Of a stretch of DNA of 64,000 nucleotides, positions 1 to 8,515 are shown in pieces (position 1 is the first letter of the stretch; each line of letters begins with the position of its first letter). The DNA is taken from assembly GCF_004138125.1 (NCBI RefSeq), contig NZ_RXHS01000007.1, forward strand, positions 62,001 through 126,000, read 5' to 3'. Position numbers and translations under genes: made by a program. Under the pieces are notes generated by a model that saw only the letters and a program-made list of their open reading frames with translations, did no database searches and was not told where the DNA came from. The stretch is from Seramator thermalis (GTDB lineage: Bacteria; Bacteroidota; Bacteroidia; Bacteroidales; Dysgonomonadaceae).

Positions 1-606
1 GATGATCTCGATAAATTCCACATTGGTGCGTTCGGGGAAGATGGGATGATTTTCGATTTTCGGGCCGATTTCCTCTATTTTCATGCCATCGATGCCTGTC
101 GTGAAAATTACGGTATGGGGATTTCCCATGGATACACACGTTATCCGATAGGTATCTCCATCGATGGTCAGCGGCTGATCGATTACTTCCGGCAATGCCG
201 AAACTACCGGAATGCGGGCGGACTCGGTAGTTGCCGATCCCATATTTACGCGGACGGTTTTCACCGTGTCGGTTTCGGGATCGATGTGCAACTGCAAATG
301 CTTGATTCCGGATTTTGTGCTCAGTGCGATTTCTTTTTTACGTGTCATATGTTTGTCGTACAGATATTTGCCTACGCATCGCGAAGCGTTTCCGCACATT
401 TGGGCTTCGCTGCCGTCGGCATTGAACATGCGCATCGAGAAATCGCCCGTGTCGGATGGGCCGATGAGCACAATTCCGTCCCCACCAATGCCGAAATGTC
501 TGTCGCTCAACTGTATGGCGAGCGATGAGGGATCGCTTATTTGTTCTTCGAACAGGTTGAAATAGATGTAATCGTTGCCTGTCCCTTGCATTTTGGTGAA
601 TTTCAT
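1..606 (-). CDS. dapF: Diaminopimelate epimerase (3' end cut by window edge)
   Basis: Converts LL- to meso-diaminopimelate in lysine and peptidoglycan precursor synthesis in the cytosol. On the minus strand the frame opens with ATG at 606 and reads MKFTKMQGTGNDYIYF, the family N-terminus, then RHFGIGGDGIVLI and NADGSEAQMCGNASRC, which holds the first of the two catalytic cysteines. The frame is open to base 1, giving 202 residues of a family that is usually about 270; the second catalytic cysteine lies outside the window. The last visible residues, FPERTNVEFIE, also match the family. Any operon partner would lie to the left and cannot be seen. The identification rests on strong motif matches. 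Confidence 0.95.
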   Translation of the reverse strand, partial: MKFTKMQGTGNDYIYFNLFEEQISDPSSLAIQLSDRHFGIGGDGIVLIGPSDTGDFSMRMFNADGSEAQMCGNASRCVGKYLYDKHMTRKKEIALSTKSGIKHLQLHIDPETDTVKTVRVNMGSATTESARIPVVSALPEVIDQPLTIDGDTYRITCVSMGNPHTVIFTTGIDGMKIEEIGPKIENHPIFPERTNVEFIEII

Positions 607-659
607 CCTGAATTGATAACTTTTTTCTTTTTCCGATGCAAAAGTAATGCTTTTTGGTT

Positions 660-691
<32 letters not shown>

Positions 692-888
692 AGTGAGAGG
701 TGGTGGTTGGAGGGTAGAGGTTGGTGGTAGGAGATTTGATGTTTTAACGATTTAGAGATTTGACGATTCGTTGATGGAAACAGCTGATAGCGCTCTCGCA
801 CGTGCAGAGCCCCGAAATCTTTGCAGCAAAAGGCCTGGTCGCACCAAAACAGTCTGCGCTCACCGATCTTCGTGTTTTTTCTGCGATC

Positions 889-973
889 ATCTGCGTCGAA
901 CATCTGCGATGATTTGCGAGAACTCCTTTTCTGAATTTTTTCTCGCTGATTTACGCTGATTCTCTGCGATCAC
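889..973. repeat. Degenerate CTGCGAT-type interspersed repeat
   Basis: The words CTGCGATCAT, CTGCGTCGAACAT, CTGCGATGAT, TTGCGAGAAC, TCGCTGATTTACGCTGAT and CTCTGCGATCAC follow each other with irregular spacing of about 10-20 bases. The array is degenerate rather than a clean tandem. It may be one copy of a dispersed intergenic repeat, which needs a genome-wide search to show. Confidence 0.55.
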
Positions 974-1025
974 TTTATAAACGTTCAAACTCATATAATC
1001 ACCTCATCATTAAATCATCAAATCA

Positions 1026-1268
1026 ATGAATCATTGTTCCTGCCCTCAATCGCCAATAAAAACGCCGGCCGACATCGATGTTGTAATAGCCCGGGTGGAT
1101 GGCAATGACCCCAAACATCAGGCTAAAATGAAACCGTATCTCGATCCGCAGTCTGCCAAGTCGGACGATATCGCAGGACCTACCCGCTTTCGGTCTGAAG
1201 GAGAAATTTTTTATTGCGCGGCATCCATCTTGCGTTTTGCTTCGTTTGTTCGCAAGATCACAGATTTT
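1026..1268 (+). pseudogene. Truncated Stealth-family phosphotransferase remnant
   Basis: The ATG at 1026 opens a frame whose residues 16-32 (DIDVVIARVDGNDPKHQ) match the first conserved region of Stealth proteins, hexose-1-phosphate transferases of capsular polysaccharide synthesis. Residues 57-77 (from RSEGEIFYCAAS to FVRKI) match the start of the second conserved region, as in the intact Stealth genes at 7560 and 8516. The homology stops at about residue 81. The frame then runs on in unrelated sequence to a stop at 1362-1364, inside the 3' end of the opposite-strand FkbM gene. Intact relatives in this window have 313-336 residues, so about three quarters of the gene is missing, including the NDD motif and conserved regions 3 and 4. 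The junction near 1268-1293 looks like a deletion or recombination breakpoint. Confidence 0.75.
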
Positions 1269-1292
1269 CCTTTAGTATTTTTATGGAGAAGC

Positions 1293-2177
1293 TTATTGTT
1301 TGTTTGCCCGAATCAGACCTCGTCGAAAATAAGGTGGTTTCAAATTTTTATCATGAAAGAATAGCAGATATCCATCCGAAAAAGAAATTTTGAAATCATA
1401 TTTTGCTAAAAATTCGGATAATTCCTTCTCATCCTGTTCTTTATGATAAGTACAGAGGGCTATTTTTAAAGGTCTTTGCTCAGACAGAAGTTTTGTAGCT
1501 CCACTAAGCATTTTGAGTTCCCATCCCTCGACGTCCGCCTTCAGAAATATACCTGTATCTCCGGAAGAAATAGTTTTGTCGATTGTGGTTTGGTTTGAAT
1601 CTTCACTGTCTCCAACAAACTTATTTATAATGGTAATTTTTTGTTTCCATGGAGCAAATGTGGCGTTTAAAGGTTCTATCCATTCGGCATCTGGTTCGAA
1701 TAGAATAACTTTTGAGGCTTTTTCGATTTGACTTAATGCAAAATTGCCTTCCGCTGTTCCGGCGTCAATAAGTATAAATCCTTCGTCAAATTGAAATTGT
1801 TCATTTGAATACCTATGGGGGCTTTGTAGGTCTTGTTCTTTCAATAATGATTTGTAAGCCCGTTGAATTCTTTTTTTCCCCCATTTTCTTTTGAAGTATA
1901 ATTTCTTGCCATCTTGTAAAACATATTTCAACCCATTTTCACTGTTTTTAAAAACTTTAATATTTCTGTCATGATATTGATCTTGAAAAGGATAAGGAAT
2001 AAATACAGGAGAATGAGTTTTCAAATAATCTAAGATCTTTTCAATTTCAGGAGACAACACTTCGGGATGATTATCATAGTATTCAAAAATTGAACGTCGC
2101 AATTTATTTTTTTGGATTTTTTTTTTGAAATGCTTAGGAACGAATATGTTATAAAGATGGATGGCAAAGTTATTCAT
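1293..2177 (-). CDS. FkbM-family methyltransferase
   Basis: Probable SAM-dependent O-methyltransferase. Residues 133-146 (GFILIDAGTAEGNF) form the SAM-binding motif I, followed by VILFEPD at 157-163, the acidic motif II. FLKADVEGWELKMLSGA at 211-227 is the hallmark FkbM motif, and CTYHKEQDE near 242-250 is a further family feature. The first ~110 residues are basic and lack an obvious domain. The product has 294 residues and starts at the ATG at 2177. FkbM enzymes often methylate sugars or other secondary products in surface polysaccharide loci, which fits the Stealth genes nearby; the real acceptor is unknown. The gene is AT-rich compared with the housekeeping genes further right, and its 3' end abuts the Stealth remnant, consistent with horizontal gain. 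Confidence 0.85.
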   Translation of the reverse strand: MNNFAIHLYNIFVPKHFKKKIQKNKLRRSIFEYYDNHPEVLSPEIEKILDYLKTHSPVFIPYPFQDQYHDRNIKVFKNSENGLKYVLQDGKKLYFKRKWGKKRIQRAYKSLLKEQDLQSPHRYSNEQFQFDEGFILIDAGTAEGNFALSQIEKASKVILFEPDAEWIEPLNATFAPWKQKITIINKFVGDSEDSNQTTIDKTISSGDTGIFLKADVEGWELKMLSGATKLLSEQRPLKIALCTYHKEQDEKELSEFLAKYDFKISFSDGYLLFFHDKNLKPPYFRRGLIRANKQ

Positions 2178-2656
2178 ACATTGTTTTGTTTAAAAAAAAT
2201 TTATACTGTGTAGTTGCATTTCGAATTTTCACCAAAGTCGTCTTTTTGATTTTTATTTTGATTGTTTCTTTATTTTCAAATTTCAATTCCCCTAAACCCT
2301 TACGGAATTTCAACTACTAACTTCCACGAACCCATCGAGGGTTTGTTCCATGTCGTCGGGTACACCAAAATGAAATACAAATGCTTGATGCTTGCCGTTG
2401 CTTTCTTCATTCAATGGAAAGAGATCGCCGAAAAATCTTATACTTTATCTCCGCATGAAATTCATAGAGAATGTAATTGAAACTTATTCTTCTAAACCTC
2501 TGTATTCTTTTCACAGCGCAAAATTAGTGATTTTTTATGAATTCCAACTAGTAATTTGTAGAAATACAACATCTAATTATTTATCTGATTTTTTATATAA
2601 CTATCTGATAATATATAGTTTACGATAGATGTTTATCTAATTGTATATCTATCTCA
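2178..2656. other. AT-rich intergenic region, possible coding remnant
   Basis: This 479-base gap lies between the start of the FkbM gene and the 3' end of the AlbA_2 gene. Most of it is very AT-rich with no supported feature. Between about 2310 and 2480 the composition changes and a plus-strand frame reads FHEPIEGLFHVVGYTKMKYK and continues to a stop at 2478-2480. It has the look of the tail of a decayed protein, perhaps a transposase, but I could not assign it to a family. No terminator or promoter was recognised. Confidence 0.4.
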
Positions 2657-4318
2657 TTATTTATTCTCATTTTTAGATAAACTCGACACCCATATCGGAT
2701 TTCGACTGGTTCCCTTATTGAAAATACTCTTATCTTTCTTCGACATAGAATATACGATGTTTCTTACCTTATTTTCTTTTTGTTTCTGACTCAGTACGGA
2801 TGGTAATATGTCAATTATCAGGTTATTAATATCCTTTTTGGATGCTTTACCATATTTTGAAATAAATTCAAGTATCATAGATTTGTAGTGGTTGTCTTTG
2901 AATCCTCGTTGTTGAATATATTTTGCTTTTTCTTCCGTTATACCTGCCACTTTGGATGAAATAAAAAAATTAGGTTTTCGTCCTTCAATCAGTGATTTAC
3001 TCTTTAAATATTTAATTTCATCAGGGGTTAAAGGCTTTTTCTTTTGTACTTTATCTATCAGCATGATGTCTTCAAGAGATAAATCTGGCATCTGCGCCAG
3101 CTTTTGAGCATACTTTATATCCAACACTTTACCGGTTATGGTAACGGTTACTTTTTCATTTTCAAGAGCATAATCAGGAAGTGGAAAGAATTTATTTTTT
3201 TGAATGAGAAACATCTTTTTTATTCCGCTGCCGATAGTGTCTATCATATTTAGATTTACCATTGCATTGGCTAAAAAAGGATTACGGTACCTTACCTCAG
3301 GAGCATTTGCCTTAATAACAGATTCTATAGAGTCAGGAATAAAATGTCCCACATTGCTGAAAGTCAGAAAACCATCTTCATTTTCGACGACATTGATTTT
3401 TCCGCCTAATGTGTAATCTTGATGTGCAATGCAATTATTCAATGCTTCGCGAATAATGTAAGGATGAAACTGATCAACCTCGTCAGGGAACAGCGTATCG
3501 GCTTTCATATAACGATACTTGAGATTTCGTATTTTAGCATAAACATGTTCCACTTCAATTAATAGTGGACAAAAGAAATGCTCATAATCTTTCTCAATAT
3601 TATTCTTATCCTTTAAGATCCATGTAATTTTTGATGATGCAGGATTTAAAAAATGGTCGGATTCCGGTTTTCCGAGTAGTAAAATTGCGGTTCTGGTTAT
3701 TTTATTGTTAATTGTAAGTTTGGCTTTGTTTAGAAAAGTCAACTCGTCCCAGTTCATAATTTCTTCTCGTAGCTTCGGATTCTTTTCGATAAATTGCTGA
3801 CGTGCTTTTTGAATAGCTTCTGGAGATAAATCGCTTATTGTGGCTCCCTGCACTATGGACGCGCTCCAATCAGAAAAATTTCGTTGAGCTCTGATACGAT
3901 CAATTTTATTGATATTTAGCCCTGTAAGACTTTCGCCATCTCTTGCATAATACATATTTTTCCATGCGATAGGTATTCCGTTTGGAGCAGCAGGAATTTG
4001 AAACATTAACACTTTCCCTTGAGGTGTTTCCACAGAATGAACGCCAATAAAATTCAACGTAGGAGAAGTGTTTTCGGCAATATCTTTCTTGTATGTATTG
4101 ATTTGTTTTTGAGTAATTTTTGTCCCGACAATCGTTTTTTCATTATTTATTCCCAATAACAACCATGCTTCCGGTTTTCCAGCAAGGTTGGCTTCGTTAC
4201 TTAATGCCGAAAAATATTTACCCAGCTTATCCGAGTCAAACTGATTTTCAGCTTTTTTAAATTCCAAAATTTCTGTTTCAGTGGGGTTTTGAAGCAATTT
4301 GTATAATAAATCTTTCAT
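2657..4318 (-). CDS. AlbA_2 (Schlafen-type) domain protein with HATPase_c_4 module
   Basis: A 553-residue putative regulator. Residues ~10-135 resemble the AlbA_2/Schlafen nucleic-acid-binding module: ETEILEFKKA near the start, the AWLLLGINN strand and the YYARDGESLTGL end. Residues ~280-375 carry the ATPase-like motif EALNNCIAHQDY and the IDTIGSGIKKMF segment typical of the HATPase_c_4 domain found at the C-terminus of such proteins. The final ~80 residues look helical and basic and may be a winged-helix end. Proteins of this build are usually annotated as transcriptional regulators, and some Schlafen-like families act in phage defence; neither role can be shown here. The gene stands alone between AT-rich gaps, starts at the ATG at 4318, and is AT-rich like the FkbM gene. 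Confidence 0.8.
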   Translation of the reverse strand: MKDLLYKLLQNPTETEILEFKKAENQFDSDKLGKYFSALSNEANLAGKPEAWLLLGINNEKTIVGTKITQKQINTYKKDIAENTSPTLNFIGVHSVETPQGKVLMFQIPAAPNGIPIAWKNMYYARDGESLTGLNINKIDRIRAQRNFSDWSASIVQGATISDLSPEAIQKARQQFIEKNPKLREEIMNWDELTFLNKAKLTINNKITRTAILLLGKPESDHFLNPASSKITWILKDKNNIEKDYEHFFCPLLIEVEHVYAKIRNLKYRYMKADTLFPDEVDQFHPYIIREALNNCIAHQDYTLGGKINVVENEDGFLTFSNVGHFIPDSIESVIKANAPEVRYRNPFLANAMVNLNMIDTIGSGIKKMFLIQKNKFFPLPDYALENEKVTVTITGKVLDIKYAQKLAQMPDLSLEDIMLIDKVQKKKPLTPDEIKYLKSKSLIEGRKPNFFISSKVAGITEEKAKYIQQRGFKDNHYKSMILEFISKYGKASKKDINNLIIDILPSVLSQKQKENKVRNIVYSMSKKDKSIFNKGTSRNPIWVSSLSKNENK

Positions 4319-4573
4319 ATATTATATAACTTTCTCTTTTTCAATAGCTTTTCTTACAAAGTTACAAGTGAAAAATATAATGAATTGCAAATTTAAATGA
4401 TTAAGTCTCATAAGATTATATAAGAAACTCATCTTTAGCGTATATATAACTTCAAATGTATGATTTAATTTCAAAATCACGAAGATGGGAAGAATGCAAT
4501 GGTCAACGCTTTTACATTGCTTCACGGGATGGCTTCCAAAACCATCCCGTGAAGCAGACTAACGAAAAACCTT
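4319..4573. other. Intergenic region between AlbA_2 and orphan SusD-like gene
   Basis: AT-rich sequence with one strong hairpin at 4519-4555. The open frame at 4322-4525 on the minus strand lacks family resemblance and runs into the hairpin, so it was not called. Confidence 0.5.
4519..4555 (-). terminator. Strong hairpin downstream of the SusD-like gene
   Basis: GCTTCACGGGATGG pairs perfectly over 14 bases with CCATCCCGTGAAGC around a 9-base loop. It lies 18 bases past the stop codon of the minus-strand gene at 4574-6772. No T-run follows on either strand, so it may act as a 3'-end stabiliser as much as an intrinsic terminator. Confidence 0.65.
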
Positions 4574-6772
4574 TTAATATCCCGGATTTTGCATAATATT
4601 GGGATTTTTGGCGAGTTCTTGCCATGGAATCGGCAACAACTGTTTATAAGCAGGAATATTCAATACTTCTTCGGCCAAATTATTGCGTTTGAGGAAAGCA
4701 AAATAGGTGCCCGTTCCTTTTAATTCGTTTTCCCACAACGATAACATGGCAGACATGAAATCCGTTGTAGAGGAGATGGTGGCAGCTCCTCTGCTTTCAG
4801 CCACCTTATTGTAATAATTTACTGCTTCGCTGTTATTGCCAAGGCGATAAGCACATTCTGCGGCCGACATGACGACCTCGGAATATAAAAGAGCGGGAAC
4901 AATATCCGTCGATTCGATATACTGGCTGTATTCGCTTTGCGGGTCTTGCCTGAATGCATAAATAATTTCTTTACTACCGGAAGATAAGGCATTCGTCCTC
5001 GAATTGCTGAGGGTATAATTGCCGCTTTGAATAATTTGCCTCAACAAAGGATATGCCTTGTCGTATTCTCCAAGATACATGTACATTTTTGCTAAAATTA
5101 CCTTGGGTACAACGTTCGAATAAAATAAGTAAGAGGAAGCCTGCATTGTGTCAAAAGATATATTGTCGGCAGGTAACAATCGAATTCCGTTTTGAAGATC
5201 ACTTTCCAAAAGGACAAAAAGTTCATCTATCTTCGTCTGAGGAAGGGAACTATTTATATCACCCCCAGGACTTACATATACCACATTACCCCACCAAACG
5301 GCCATTTCGTAATAAAACATCGATTCCAGTACGGCAAAAGAAGTATACATGGAAGGTTCGACTTCTTCAATGTGCTTCATTATTAGATTTAAAGAATGAA
5401 TGGCTTGATAGCTTTTTGTCCAAGCATCGGAAACTAGAAAAGTATTTCCGTTTACTTGATGTTCATATATCGGTTTCCAATCGGTTTTCGAACCATACGA
5501 AAAACTTTGAGTGTATAAAGCATCGAGAATATGAAAATTGTTCATTGCATCCCTGCCTTTGGTGCAAAAATCTGCCAAGATGTTGTTTCCGGTCTGAGTC
5601 AGTTCCAACGGTTTATTGGGATCCCCTTCCTGCACAAGTACCAAGTCGGCTTTGTTTTTGCCATCGAAACTATAAATAGTGAAGGTCGTATTATTCATTA
5701 TTCTTGATTCTGCCGGCTCAACTTCCAACACAACCTTATCGCTCTCGAGAGATGGTGTATAACTCATATTTCCGGTTTTAATCAAAGATTCAGAGAAATA
5801 ATTATCTTCAGAAATTACCATAGCAGGGTGGTCTGAAAAAGGAATATTGGCCTCTATCTTCACTTCATACCTTCCTCCGGCGGCAGCCACATGCAGCGTA
5901 TCGGTTTCGAAACGCAGTATTCTTTCCTTATCCGGATCGCCCAATTCATTGCCGGCAATGCCATCGCCATCCCAGTCCACATAGTAACTCAAGTCTTTTA
6001 CTTCTATGGTTTTACCAAGATCGTGATATCGTTCGATGATATGATCTTCAATCGATTCAAAAGATAATTGCCTGCTCTTTTTCCGTATTTCATCCTTCAC
6101 ATCATCGGAAAAAGTCCCGGTGTTCTTAAATTCTCCACTCAACCTCATAAGATATTCCGTAACCTCAGCATCCGATTTGCCCGTCAATACAATAGAGGAA
6201 ATAACGATTAAGGCTGCAGCCTCATTGGTGCCGGCTGTTATCGAATAAGTACTCGCATCTTTATCGGCATACTCTTGTAACGCAAAACAGGTAAGCAATT
6301 CCCGCTGAGCCTGTTTGTTTGCATCCTCAAAAGATTTGCCTGCCTTGATCAAGGTAAGAATACGCTCTTTTTTAAGGTGTGTCAAAATATTTACATTGAT
6401 ATCTTGCTGTTTCGACACATCCACAAGTGCATCGAGCGAGAGTCGTCCTTCAGAAAGGTCACCTCCAACTTCGTTAAAATAGTATCCATCAGCAGTCAAC
6501 AAAACATAAGGAGAAGATACCTCCAAATCGCCAAAATCGAAATCGCCTTCATCGCTTATTATTCGTGTCGTGTAATTTACACCCGCTTGCTTGAGCGAGT
6601 TATCGAGTTCATAGAGTTTGACTTCCGATCCTTTAACGAAAGGGCCTTTCTCCACTTTTCCTTTAATTTCGACGATCGTTTTCTGTGGAATCGATTCCTC
6701 ATCTTCTTTATCGGAGCATGAAGCCACAAGAAGAAAAAAAATCAACGTTAAATAAAGAGTGGATTTTTTCAT
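4574..6772 (-). CDS. Orphan SusD/RagB-like lipoprotein with N-terminal extension
   Basis: A 732-residue outer-membrane lipoprotein. The signal peptide ends in LLVASCSDKEDEE, a lipobox with acidic residues after the cysteine as in surface-exposed Bacteroidetes lipoproteins. Residues ~33-250 form a module beginning IKGKVEKGPFVKGSEVKLYE, which I recall from other Bacteroidetes surface proteins but cannot name. DWDGDGIAGNELGD near 270 resembles a calcium-binding loop. Residues ~290-385 look like a BACON domain ending VLVQEGDP. From ~390 to the end the protein is SusD-like: MFYYEMAVWWGNVVY, then the typical end LLPIPWQELAKNPNIMQNPGY. SusD proteins bind glycans over a SusC transporter, yet no susC lies next to this gene. 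A fused sensing or adhesion role is inference. The start is the ATG at 6772. Confidence 0.8.
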   Translation of the reverse strand: MKKSTLYLTLIFFLLVASCSDKEDEESIPQKTIVEIKGKVEKGPFVKGSEVKLYELDNSLKQAGVNYTTRIISDEGDFDFGDLEVSSPYVLLTADGYYFNEVGGDLSEGRLSLDALVDVSKQQDINVNILTHLKKERILTLIKAGKSFEDANKQAQRELLTCFALQEYADKDASTYSITAGTNEAAALIVISSIVLTGKSDAEVTEYLMRLSGEFKNTGTFSDDVKDEIRKKSRQLSFESIEDHIIERYHDLGKTIEVKDLSYYVDWDGDGIAGNELGDPDKERILRFETDTLHVAAAGGRYEVKIEANIPFSDHPAMVISEDNYFSESLIKTGNMSYTPSLESDKVVLEVEPAESRIMNNTTFTIYSFDGKNKADLVLVQEGDPNKPLELTQTGNNILADFCTKGRDAMNNFHILDALYTQSFSYGSKTDWKPIYEHQVNGNTFLVSDAWTKSYQAIHSLNLIMKHIEEVEPSMYTSFAVLESMFYYEMAVWWGNVVYVSPGGDINSSLPQTKIDELFVLLESDLQNGIRLLPADNISFDTMQASSYLFYSNVVPKVILAKMYMYLGEYDKAYPLLRQIIQSGNYTLSNSRTNALSSGSKEIIYAFRQDPQSEYSQYIESTDIVPALLYSEVVMSAAECAYRLGNNSEAVNYYNKVAESRGAATISSTTDFMSAMLSLWENELKGTGTYFAFLKRNNLAEEVLNIPAYKQLLPIPWQELAKNPNIMQNPGY

Positions 6773-7147
6773 GTCGTTATCTGATTAAAAAATGATCACA
6801 CTTGATATATTTTCACATTAACTAAAATTCGTATGGTTAATGAAATTACATCAGCTTAAGCAATAGTGCAACTTTTTGAGAGAGAATCACCTCTGTCCAT
6901 TTAAAAGAATTTGAAAGATAGTTGATTACGATTTTTTTTTCTAATATATTGATTATAAAACGTCATATATTGGTCGGTCAATTTGTAAATCATGGCCTAT
7001 AATAAATTAAGACCAAAAGTATGTATCAAATTTCACAAGGTTGTTTATGAGAACTTGGACTTTCAATAGACTTCAAAGATATGATTTTATTTTTAAATTC
7101 AAGAGAATTTTGCTTAAAAATTTCAGGTTTAAAAATGAAAGGCTATC
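6773..7147. other. AT-rich intergenic region without recognised gene
   Basis: Between the start of the SusD-like gene and the IS481 remnant the sequence is AT-rich. I see no gene, hairpin terminator or clear TAnnTTTG promoter that could be placed with confidence. The promoter of the SusD-like gene presumably lies in its left part. Confidence 0.5.
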
Positions 7148-7381
7148 CCATAGTTTTCCTGATGGAGACGACCAAACTTTCTTCCAACTCATTTAAAGCA
7201 TATACGATCTTCTGAGAGCATGAGCTTTTATCGTCGCAGTTTCCCTTTTTTTCCACTTGTTGATGGTCGTAGGGGAAGGACGAAAGGTTTGGGCTAATTG
7301 AAAATTTGTCAAAGAACTTTCTTTAATTTGGCGGCGAATGCGTACTTTTGTAATAGCGTTCGAATGATAAACTTGTTGCAT
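7148..7381 (-). pseudogene. IS481-family transposase remnant (N-terminus, frameshifted)
   Basis: On the minus strand the ATG at 7381 opens MQQVYHSNAITKVRIRRQIK, then SSLTNFQLAQTFRPSPTTINKWKKRE, a helix-turn-helix that matches the N-terminus of IS481-type transposases. The frame stops at 7193. In another frame immediately downstream the sequence KIVYALNELEESLVVSIRK continues the same family, so a frameshift separates the two parts. After about 7148 the resemblance is lost and the whole catalytic DDE core is absent. It is a decayed fragment, and with the truncated Stealth gene it marks this region as a site of insertions and deletions. Confidence 0.75.
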
Positions 7382-7559
7382 AATTTTTTGTTTGAATCCA
7401 CTCCGAAAAGTCGGAACAGTCGCCCCACGACGCCGATTGCCGTTACCGCAACAAGGACGGCAACAAGGTCAGGGGATACCCGGTGAACCTGCATTTTTCA
7501 ACAATTTGAAAAATGAGGTTTTCAGAGCGGACTCAACATTTTATTCTATTCGTACATAT
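7382..7559. other. Gap between IS481 remnant and Stealth gene
   Basis: This 178-base stretch includes a GC-richer block at about 7400-7495 that has no recognisable coding content in any frame, then AT-rich sequence before the Stealth gene. The Stealth frame is open upstream through this block to 7392, but conservation begins only after the ATG at 7560. No consensus promoter was found. Confidence 0.4.
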
Positions 7560-8501
7560 ATGCAAACATTTGATATCGATTTGGTGTATCTTTGGGTAGA
7601 TGGCAGTGATCCGAAATGGAGAGAGAAAAAAGACCGGTTTACATCTGACAAAACAGACAATTCCGAGGTGAATAACAAAGGTCGCTATATAAATAACGAT
7701 GAGCTAAGGTATTCATTAAGATCTGTAGAGAAGTATGTACCCTGGGTCCGGAAAATATTTATTGTTACCGACGATCAACACCCTGAATGGCTGAAACTGG
7801 ATCATCCTAAAGTTCAGATTGTTGACCATAAAGAGATCTTGCCCGAAGAAGCGCTTCCATGCTTTAATTCAAGTGTCATTGAGTATTATCTCTACCGGAT
7901 TCCTGATCTCGCTGATCACTTTCTGTTTGCAAATGATGACATGTTCTTTCACAAGAAGTTGTTACCCGATTATTTTTTTGATAAAGAGGGCATACCTTAC
8001 ATACGGTTAAAAAAGAAATTTTTGGGTAAATGGCATTATCCTTTAAAGCGTCTGTTCAGAAAAAGATTAGGTCAGTATATCACTATGGTGTTGGAAGGAG
8101 CTGCATTAGTAGAAAAACAGTTTGGCGTTTTCTACTCAGGTATACCTCATCACAATGTGGATGCTTATGTAAAAAATGATTACAGGTATGCTGTTGAACA
8201 TGTTTTTGAAAAACAGGTAAAAAATTCGTTACAGAGTCATATCAGGACATACGGCGATTTACATCGTTCTGCGTTTTCCTATTACGCGTTGGCTGTCGGG
8301 AAAGGACACATCAAATATGTAGGAAGAAAAGAATCCATTCGCATCAATGTGTATAAACGCAATTTTATGAAGTACTTAGATACCTATCAGCCGGATTTGT
8401 TTTGTTTGAATGACAATCAGCGGGTGAAAGAAGAAGATCGTTTGAAAATAAAGCCTTTCCTGGAAGAACTGTATCCCGATAAATCCTCCTTTGAGAAATA
8501 G
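7560..8501 (+). CDS. Stealth-family capsular polysaccharide phosphotransferase
   Basis: A 313-residue cytosolic or membrane-associated hexose-1-phosphate transferase of capsule or surface glycan synthesis. All four Stealth regions are visible: CR1 DIDLVYLWVDGSDPKW at residues 5-20; CR2 from INNDELRYSLRSVEKY through WVRKIFIVTDD and ending LADHFLFANDDMFF with the NDD motif; CR3 around HHNVDAYVKNDY; CR4 FCLNDNQRVKEED near the end. The frame is open upstream to 7392, but conservation begins only after the ATG at 7560, so that start was chosen. The gene converges with a second Stealth gene, their stops 14 bases apart. Donor and acceptor sugars cannot be deduced. Neighbouring remnants suggest a former larger glycan locus. 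Confidence 0.88.
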   Translation: MQTFDIDLVYLWVDGSDPKWREKKDRFTSDKTDNSEVNNKGRYINNDELRYSLRSVEKYVPWVRKIFIVTDDQHPEWLKLDHPKVQIVDHKEILPEEALPCFNSSVIEYYLYRIPDLADHFLFANDDMFFHKKLLPDYFFDKEGIPYIRLKKKFLGKWHYPLKRLFRKRLGQYITMVLEGAALVEKQFGVFYSGIPHHNVDAYVKNDYRYAVEHVFEKQVKNSLQSHIRTYGDLHRSAFSYYALAVGKGHIKYVGRKESIRINVYKRNFMKYLDTYQPDLFCLNDNQRVKEEDRLKIKPFLEELYPDKSSFEK

Positions 8502-8515
8502 GAAGATGGGTGGAT

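Noticed and set aside
46-565. Two plus-strand open frames at the left edge
   Set aside because: Both lie antisense to dapF, which has clear catalytic motifs; they share no features with known proteins.
771-959. 62-codon plus-strand frame
   Set aside because: Runs through degenerate repeats, no resemblance to known proteins.
4322-4525. 67-codon minus-strand frame after the AlbA_2 gene
   Set aside because: AT-rich, no family match, overlaps the strong hairpin and lies in the 5' region of the AlbA_2 gene.
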